NCBI GenBank assembly: GCA_030267965.1
Contig: BRYA01000025.1
Location: 1,400 to 12,901 of the forward strand
Origin: Triparma columacea
Lineage: Eukaryota > Sar > Bolidophyceae > Parmales > Triparmaceae
Length of the DNA stretch: 11,502 nt
Direction: 5' to 3'
Made by a program: the position numbers and the translations under genes. Numbering within the stretch: position 1 is the first letter of the stretch; each line of letters begins with the position of its first letter. The notes under the pieces are model-generated. The model was not told the origin of the DNA, ran no database searches, and saw nothing but the letters and a program-made list of their open reading frames with translations. Positions 7,737 to 11,502 of this stretch are shown piece after piece.

Positions 7737-8945
7737 ATGCTCCAAAAAGTCTCTTTTTTGTTTGTTATCCTCACTATATTCCATCAATACACCCAACGTA
7801 CTTCATCATTCGCAATTATGCCTAAAACTAGACTAAATAGAAGCGCTAAGAGTGTGTTGAAGCAAAAAGCCCCTTCCTCCTCGTCCTCAAAGCAGCCGCA
7901 CCAAAGCACAAAGAGGAGATTGAATGCTGATACGACTGCTAATCTAACCAGAAGATCAAGCAAAAGATTAAGAGGAGAAAGTGTTGACCCTCAAATGGCT
8001 CCCAAAAAGACTAAAACAACCACCACCACCACCACCAAAACAAAGCAGGCAGGGAAGAAGAAAAACCCCTCAACCCCCCCCTCCCCTCCCCCCCTCCCCC
8101 CCTCCCTACCTCGTACAATGGAGTCTACAATCCTAACCCCCTCCTCTTCCCCCCCTTACTACTGCATGGGTATAGACGAGGCGGGTCGTGGTCCCCTAGC
8201 CGGTCCCGTAGTATGTTCTAGTTACTACTCACCCCTAGAGTCACCGAGAGTACCAGGCGTTATGGATAGCAAACAACTTACAGATGAAAACGAGAGGGAA
8301 AGGATCTATGGTGCACTTACGGTTGTACCAGGTGCGAAATACGCGAGTGCGGTTGTCGACGCTCAATGTATAGATAGGATTAACATACTTCAAGCTACCA
8401 TGTTGGGTATGAGGATGGCCGGGAACTGTTTAGTTGAGGGTGTGGGGGGGGGGAAGGTACCGGGGATTGGGATTGAAGGTTCGTACACTTGGTATGAGGA
8501 AATTGAGGAGGAGGGGAAGGGGGGGAAAAAGGGGAAGGGGAAGGGTAAGAGTAAGAGTAAGGGGAAGGGCTCGAGCTCAGGGGAGAAGAGCGTTGAGTCA
8601 GGTGATTGGTACGCACTTGTCGATGGTAACAGGTTCCCAAACATTAGGGGCACGGAGTGCCCCGAGGTTACGAGTGGCCCGGACATGCTTGCCGATGGTA
8701 CGGCTGTCGTTAAAGGAGACGGGAAGGAATACTGCATCGCAGCAGCGTCTGTTATAGCTAAGGTTACGAGAGACAGACTTATGAGGGAGTACGATCTGAA
8801 ATTTAAGGGTTATGGACTTGGACAACATAAGGGGTACGGGACGAGGGAACATGTTAAGGCGATATATGATAAGGGGGTACTGGAGATACATAGGAGGTCT
8901 TTCGCACCGGTTAAAAATATGGATTTAGGGGAGGGACAAAGTTGA
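7737..8945 (+). CDS. rnhB: Bacterial-type ribonuclease HII with N-terminal targeting leader (copy 1)
   Basis: 402 residues from ATG 7737. RNase HII cuts the RNA strand of RNA/DNA hybrids and nicks at single ribonucleotides in DNA. Family motifs, in order: GIDEAGRGPLAGPVV (catalytic D147, E148), DSKQLTDENE, INILQATMLGM, ALVDGN (D296), IAAASVIAKVTRD (D346), GQHKGYGT, IHRRSFAP. This is the bacterial/organellar RNase HII pattern, not eukaryotic RNASEH2A. Residues 1-27 form a leader with K4, hydrophobic core V5-F15, then TSSFAI, resembling the signal peptide and ASAFAP-like plastid motif of ochrophytes. A basic Ser/Thr/Pro-rich linker follows to ~residue 140. A Gly/Lys/Ser insert of ~30 residues lies before the DGN motif. 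Internal ATG 7818 matches the start of copy 2 and would give a 375-residue form without the leader. ATTAAA at 8968 could be the poly(A) signal. Confidence 0.92.
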   Translation: MLQKVSFLFVILTIFHQYTQRTSSFAIMPKTRLNRSAKSVLKQKAPSSSSSKQPHQSTKRRLNADTTANLTRRSSKRLRGESVDPQMAPKKTKTTTTTTTKTKQAGKKKNPSTPPSPPPLPPSLPRTMESTILTPSSSPPYYCMGIDEAGRGPLAGPVVCSSYYSPLESPRVPGVMDSKQLTDENERERIYGALTVVPGAKYASAVVDAQCIDRINILQATMLGMRMAGNCLVEGVGGGKVPGIGIEGSYTWYEEIEEEGKGGKKGKGKGKSKSKGKGSSSGEKSVESGDWYALVDGNRFPNIRGTECPEVTSGPDMLADGTAVVKGDGKEYCIAAASVIAKVTRDRLMREYDLKFKGYGLGQHKGYGTREHVKAIYDKGVLEIHRRSFAPVKNMDLGEGQS

Positions 8946-9016
8946 AAAGAGAAGGGGGAAATATTTTATTAAAACTCTTTTTAAGTGGCAGTTTACCCCG
9001 CAGCGATCTTCCTCAA
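7801..9016 (+). repeat. Segmental duplication unit, copy A (RNase HII)
   Basis: Collinear with 10251-11479. Similarity begins at CTTCATCATTCGCAATT, inside the leader of copy 1, runs through the whole gene, and ends at GCGATCTTCCTCAA after the stop. The copies differ by four codons in the linker and one base in the 3' flank. I see no introns, target-site duplication or poly(A) tail, so a DNA-level duplication is more likely than retroposition. Confidence 0.88.
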
Positions 9017-9256
9017 ACTGTGGTTCTTAGCAAGAAAGAAGCTTTCCCTAAAGCTGCGTTTAGGAAATAGATGAAAAGGAATCACAAAGGGGGGGGTACG
9101 GAGAAGGGGGGAGGGAGGGGGGGGTGTAATTAAAAAACGAGAGAGTGTTCTGTGGACAAAGTTGTGCTCCTTCATATTATCTTTCATCACTGCCCCCAAA
9201 CCCTTCCCTTCTCTCAACAACACAACTCTCCACAACGGAGGAGGGAGGAGGAGGAC
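9017..9256. other. Intergenic stretch after RNase HII copy 1
   Basis: No convincing gene. It contains G-rich runs (9089-9123) and a minus-strand open frame (9235-8993) with proline runs and no recognisable domain. The last codons of that frame (LRKIAAG, stop) have a counterpart (LRKIALG, stop) beside RNase HII copy 2. That sequence lies within the duplicated segment, so its conservation is not independent evidence for a gene. Confidence 0.4.
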
Positions 9257-9416
9257 ATAAAAAGGCCTTAACAGAATGGGCCTTCCTCATAAAAAGGCGT
9301 TAACAGAATGGGCTTTCCTCGTTAAAAGGCGTTAACAGAATGGGCTTTCCTCATAAAAAGGCGTTAACAGAATGGGGTTTCCTCATTAAAAGGCCTTCAC
9401 AGAATGGGCCTTCTAC
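9257..9416 (+). repeat. Five-unit 32-bp minisatellite
   Basis: Five consecutive 32-bp units start at 9257, 9289, 9321, 9353 and 9385. Their core is AAAAGGCGTTAACAGAATGGG followed by TTTCCTC, written here as two blocks. Units 1 and 5 have GGCC in place of GGCG and can pair AAGGCC with GGCCTT across an ~11-nt loop. The period is not a multiple of three, so it is not a protein repeat. A partial sixth unit decays after 9417. Confidence 0.92.
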
Positions 9417-9463
9417 AGTTAAAGGCCCAATACCGAATAACCCAAACAACCAGATCGCAACGC

Positions 9464-9561
9464 TTTTTCAATTTGAACAGATTAAAATGAAGCCCTTGAC
9501 AGCGGGGTGCGGATGGTACCTTCGGATCTTATAAAGACGCGTGTAGTAAGAAGATATGAGC
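9464..9561 (+). repeat. Diverged ~98-bp direct repeat, left copy
   Basis: Aligns nearly without gaps to 10143-10240. The pair share exact blocks TTTTTCAATTTGAA and ACGCGTGTA at equivalent offsets (a 2-bp shift), and about two thirds of positions agree by eye. TTCAATTTGAA is itself a dyad (TTCAA/TTGAA). The right copy lies just upstream of RNase HII copy 2; no gene follows the left copy. Confidence 0.6.
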
Positions 9562-9572
9562 ATTTCTAACCC

Positions 9573-9635
9573 TCCGAACCCGAATCTCACCGAACCCGAA
9601 CCAGAATCTCACCGAACCCGAACCCGAACCCGAGC
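9573..9635 (+). repeat. CGAACC-type hexamer and 22-bp repeats
   Basis: Multiple CCGAAC/CGAACC hexamers, including two exact copies of GAATCTCACC followed by GAACCCGAACC, 22 bp apart (9582 and 9604), then three consecutive CGAACC-type units. Simple-sequence DNA; not telomeric in type as far as I can tell. Confidence 0.75.
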
Positions 9636-9720
9636 CAGACAGGGAAGGGAGGGAGAAGGGGAAGGAACAGAAACAGAAAGGAGGGGAAAGGAGGGGAAGG
9701 AGGGGAAAGGGAGGGAACCC
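9636..9720 (+). repeat. Polypurine tract with G-quadruplex potential
   Basis: An almost pure A/G stretch with G runs of three or four at 9683, 9693, 9702, 9709 and 9713, spaced by 1-6 bases. That meets the usual pattern for a G-quadruplex. No coding features. Confidence 0.6.
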
Positions 9721-9796
9721 AACAGGGAAGGGGAACGAACCACGAACCCACGAGAGGACACAGAGAACAGAGCCAACCCAAACCAAAGAAAGAAAG

Positions 9797-9872
9797 ATAA
9801 ACACACATATAGAAAGATAAACACACATCATGTTGGTAGAGTGTGTGTTTATCTTTCTATATGTGTGTTTAT
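9797..9872. repeat. Perfect inverted repeat: 31-bp stem, 14-nt loop
   Basis: Positions 9797-9827 and 9842-9872 are exact reverse complements, with loop 9828-9841. Each arm contains the 12-mer ATAAACACACAT (or its complement), partly repeated with a 20-bp period. Outside the arms pairing stops at once, but the flanks are compositionally complementary: purine-rich to the left, pyrimidine-rich to the right. It could form a cruciform or a transcribed hairpin. Confidence 0.93.
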
Positions 9873-9954
9873 ATATGTTGATGGCCCATTCTGTGTGTGT
9901 ATTATGGCTTTGTTCTTGGCTCTGTCTTTCATATCTGTGGATCCTGCTCTGAGG

Positions 9955-10085
9955 ATCCTTCCCCATCCCCTCCCCTCCCCTCCCTTTCTTCTCTGTTGTT
10001 GTTGTTGCTGTTGTTGCTGTTGTTCCTCCCTCCTCTCTCGTTTGAAACTGGCTCGGCTGGCTCGGCTGGCTCGGCTGGCTCGGCT
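9955..10085 (+). repeat. Polypyrimidine, GTT/GCT triplet and 9-bp tandem repeats
   Basis: A C/T-rich run (9958-9993) is followed by a GTT/GCT triplet microsatellite (~9994-10025), more C/T, and then four exact copies of GGCTCGGCT (10050-10085). All frames stay open because of composition, which explains long but meaningless ORFs on both strands. Confidence 0.85.
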
Positions 10086-10142
10086 CTTCACTCCGATGCC
10101 GATCCAAAAAAACTTCCCAATTTCTTCCCAATTTCGCGATTA

Positions 10143-10240
10143 TTTTTCAATTTGAATAGCTTATAATGACGCTCTCGACGATACGGTTCGAAGAGTATTC
10201 TCAAATCTACAATACGCGTGTATAGTGAAGAGTTATCATC
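10143..10240 (+). promoter_or_regulatory. Right copy of the ~98-bp direct repeat; putative promoter of RNase HII copy 2
   Basis: Pairs with 9464-9561. It ends 27 bp before the ATG of RNase HII copy 2 and lies directly outside the duplicated segment, so it probably supplies the promoter or 5' leader of that gene. Nothing similar precedes copy 1. The GGTTCGAA inside it looks like a Pol III B box, but no tRNA fold surrounds it. Confidence 0.5.
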
Positions 10241-10250
10241 CAACTACATC

Positions 10251-11479
10251 CTTCATCATTCGCAATTATGCCTAAAACTAGACTAAATAGAAGCGCTAAG
10301 AGTGTATTGAAGCAAAAAGTCACTTCCTCCTCGTCCTCAAGGCAGCCGCACCAAAGCACAAAGAGGAGATTAAATGCTGATACGAGCGCTGATAGGACTA
10401 GAAGATCAAGCAAAAGATTAAGAGGAGAAAGTGTTGCCCCTCAAATGCCTCCCAAAAAGCCTAAAACAACCACCACCACCAAGCCAAAGGCATCTCCAAC
10501 CCAGAAGCAGGCAGGTTCGAAGAAAACCACCTCAACCCCCCCCTCCCCTCCCCTCCTCCCTCCCTCCCTACCTCGTACAATGGAGTCTACAATCCTAACC
10601 CCCTCCTCTTCCCCCCCTTACTACTGCATGGGTATAGACGAGGCCGGCCGTGGTCCCCTAGCCGGTCCCGTAGTATGTTCTAGTTACTACTCCCCCCTAG
10701 AGTCACCGAGAGTACCAGGCGTTATGGATAGCAAACAACTTACAGATGAAAACGAGAGGGAAAGGATCTACGGTTTACTTACTAATGTACCAGGTGCGAA
10801 ATACGCGAGCGCGGTTGTGGACGCTAAATGTATAGATAGAATCAACATACTTCAAGCTACCATGTTGGGTATGAGGATGGCTGGGAACTGTTTAGTTGAG
10901 GGTGTGGGGGGGGGGAAGGTACCGGGGATAGGGATTGAAGGTTCGTATACTTGGTATGAGGAAATTGAGGATGAGGGGAAGGGGGGGAAAAGGGGGAAGG
11001 GGAAGAGTAAGAGTAAGGGTAAGGGGAAGGGCTCGAGCTCAGGGGAGAAGAGCGTTGAGTCGGGTGATTGGTACGCACTTGTAGACGGAAACAGGTTCCC
11101 AAACATTAGGGGAACCGAATGCCCCGAAGTTACGAGTGGCCCTGACATGCTTGCTGATGGTACGGCTGTAGTTAAAGGAGACGGGAAGGAATACTGCATC
11201 GCAGCAGCGTCTGTTATAGCAAAGGTTACGAGGGACAGACTTATGAGGGAGTACGATTTGAAATATAAGGGATATGGACTCGGACAACATAAGGGGTACG
11301 GGACGAGGGAACATGTTAAGGCGATATATGATAAGGGAGTACTGGAGATACATAGGAGGTCTTTCGCACCGGTTAAAAATATGGATTTAGGGGAGGGACA
11401 AAGTTGAAAAGAGAAAGGGGGAAATATTTTATTAAAACTCTTTTTAAGTGGCTGTTTACCCCAACGCGATCTTCCTCAA
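10251..11479 (+). repeat. Segmental duplication unit, copy B (RNase HII)
   Basis: Counterpart of 7801-9016, separated from it by 1234 bp in direct orientation. The many third-position differences between the copies, with few amino-acid changes, point to an older duplication kept under selection and not to an assembly artefact. Confidence 0.88.
10268..11407 (+). CDS. rnhB: Bacterial-type ribonuclease HII without targeting leader (copy 2)
   Basis: 379 residues. It has the same motifs as copy 1: GIDEAGRGPLAGPVV (D124, E125), DSKQLTDENE, ALVDGN (D273), AKVTRD (D323), HKGYGT, IHRRSFAP. All four acidic active-site residues are present. By hand count 8 of 275 residues differ from copy 1 between MESTIL and the C-terminus. 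The linker (residues 11-105) differs more and is four residues longer. An in-frame TGA lies 14 codons before the ATG with no other ATG between, so the hydrophobic leader of copy 1 is absent, although the PSSFAI-coding stub remains upstream. The basic N-terminus (STKRRLN, RRSSKRLRGE) resembles a nuclear localisation signal, so I infer a nuclear or cytosolic enzyme. The Gly/Lys/Ser insert before DGN is kept. ATTAAA at 11431 may be the poly(A) signal. Confidence 0.92.
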   Translation: MPKTRLNRSAKSVLKQKVTSSSSSRQPHQSTKRRLNADTSADRTRRSSKRLRGESVAPQMPPKKPKTTTTTKPKASPTQKQAGSKKTTSTPPSPPLLPPSLPRTMESTILTPSSSPPYYCMGIDEAGRGPLAGPVVCSSYYSPLESPRVPGVMDSKQLTDENERERIYGLLTNVPGAKYASAVVDAKCIDRINILQATMLGMRMAGNCLVEGVGGGKVPGIGIEGSYTWYEEIEDEGKGGKRGKGKSKSKGKGKGSSSGEKSVESGDWYALVDGNRFPNIRGTECPEVTSGPDMLADGTAVVKGDGKEYCIAAASVIAKVTRDRLMREYDLKYKGYGLGQHKGYGTREHVKAIYDKGVLEIHRRSFAPVKNMDLGEGQS

Positions 11480-11502
11480 GATCCTCCTCATTATTTTTAT
11501 TC

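Noticed and set aside
8390..8891. Antisense ORFs opposite RNase HII copy 1 (and likewise at 10852-11353 in copy 2)
   Set aside because: They mirror the conserved catalytic reading frame and show Ser/Pro low complexity from the Gly/Lys insert. Their presence in both copies follows from the duplication.
9257..9416. CRISPR array
   Set aside because: The units are contiguous, without unique spacers, and the context is eukaryotic.
9340..9534. 64-codon ORF through the 32-bp repeats
   Set aside because: The repeat period is not a multiple of three and no domain is visible.
9529..10155. Overlapping ~200-codon ORFs on both strands across the hairpin block
   Set aside because: Both are low complexity (Arg/Glu/Gly or Phe/Ser/Pro runs, poly-Cys from GTT/GCT repeats) and span an inverted repeat. 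Composition alone explains them.
10180..10200. GGTTCGAA as a tRNA or Pol III B box
   Set aside because: No A box at the right distance and no cloverleaf arms around it.

Overview
The window reads as nuclear DNA of a eukaryote, most likely a photosynthetic stramenopile (diatom or bolidophyte-like alga). The evidence is four protein families, five short spliceosomal introns with near-identical GTGAG...CAG borders, wide gene spacing, no bacterial-style operons, and a leader on one gene resembling the signal peptide plus ASAFAP-type plastid-targeting motif of secondary red-plastid algae. The lineage is an inference; the eukaryotic gene structure is seen directly.

Layout. (1) Positions 1-3485, minus strand: a three-exon gene, cut by the left edge, for an RPAP1/MINIYO/Rba50-type RNA polymerase II assembly factor. 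(2) Positions 3655-6299, plus strand: two tandem paralogues of BspA-like (LRR_5) leucine-rich-repeat proteins, each with the same conserved upstream region. They differ in length by exactly five 23-residue repeats. (3) Positions 6328-7648, minus strand: a four-exon gene for an unrecognised 361-residue protein with an N-terminal signal peptide, tail to tail with the second LRR gene. (4) Positions 7737-8945, plus strand: a bacterial-type RNase HII with a signal peptide/plastid-type leader. (5) Positions 8946-10250: a gene-poor stretch with a five-unit 32-bp minisatellite, a diverged pair of ~98-bp direct repeats, purine- and pyrimidine-rich low-complexity DNA and a perfect 31-bp-stem hairpin. 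(6) Positions 10268-11407, plus strand: a second RNase HII, ~97% identical in the catalytic part but without the leader.

The genes do not form an obvious pathway. Local duplication shapes the region: the LRR pair and the RNase HII pair are separate segmental duplications with sharp edges. In the RNase HII pair the left breakpoint falls inside the leader, so the two enzymes probably work in different compartments. That is the most interesting biological inference here. I see no rRNA, tRNA, CRISPR array, transposase or reverse transcriptase.
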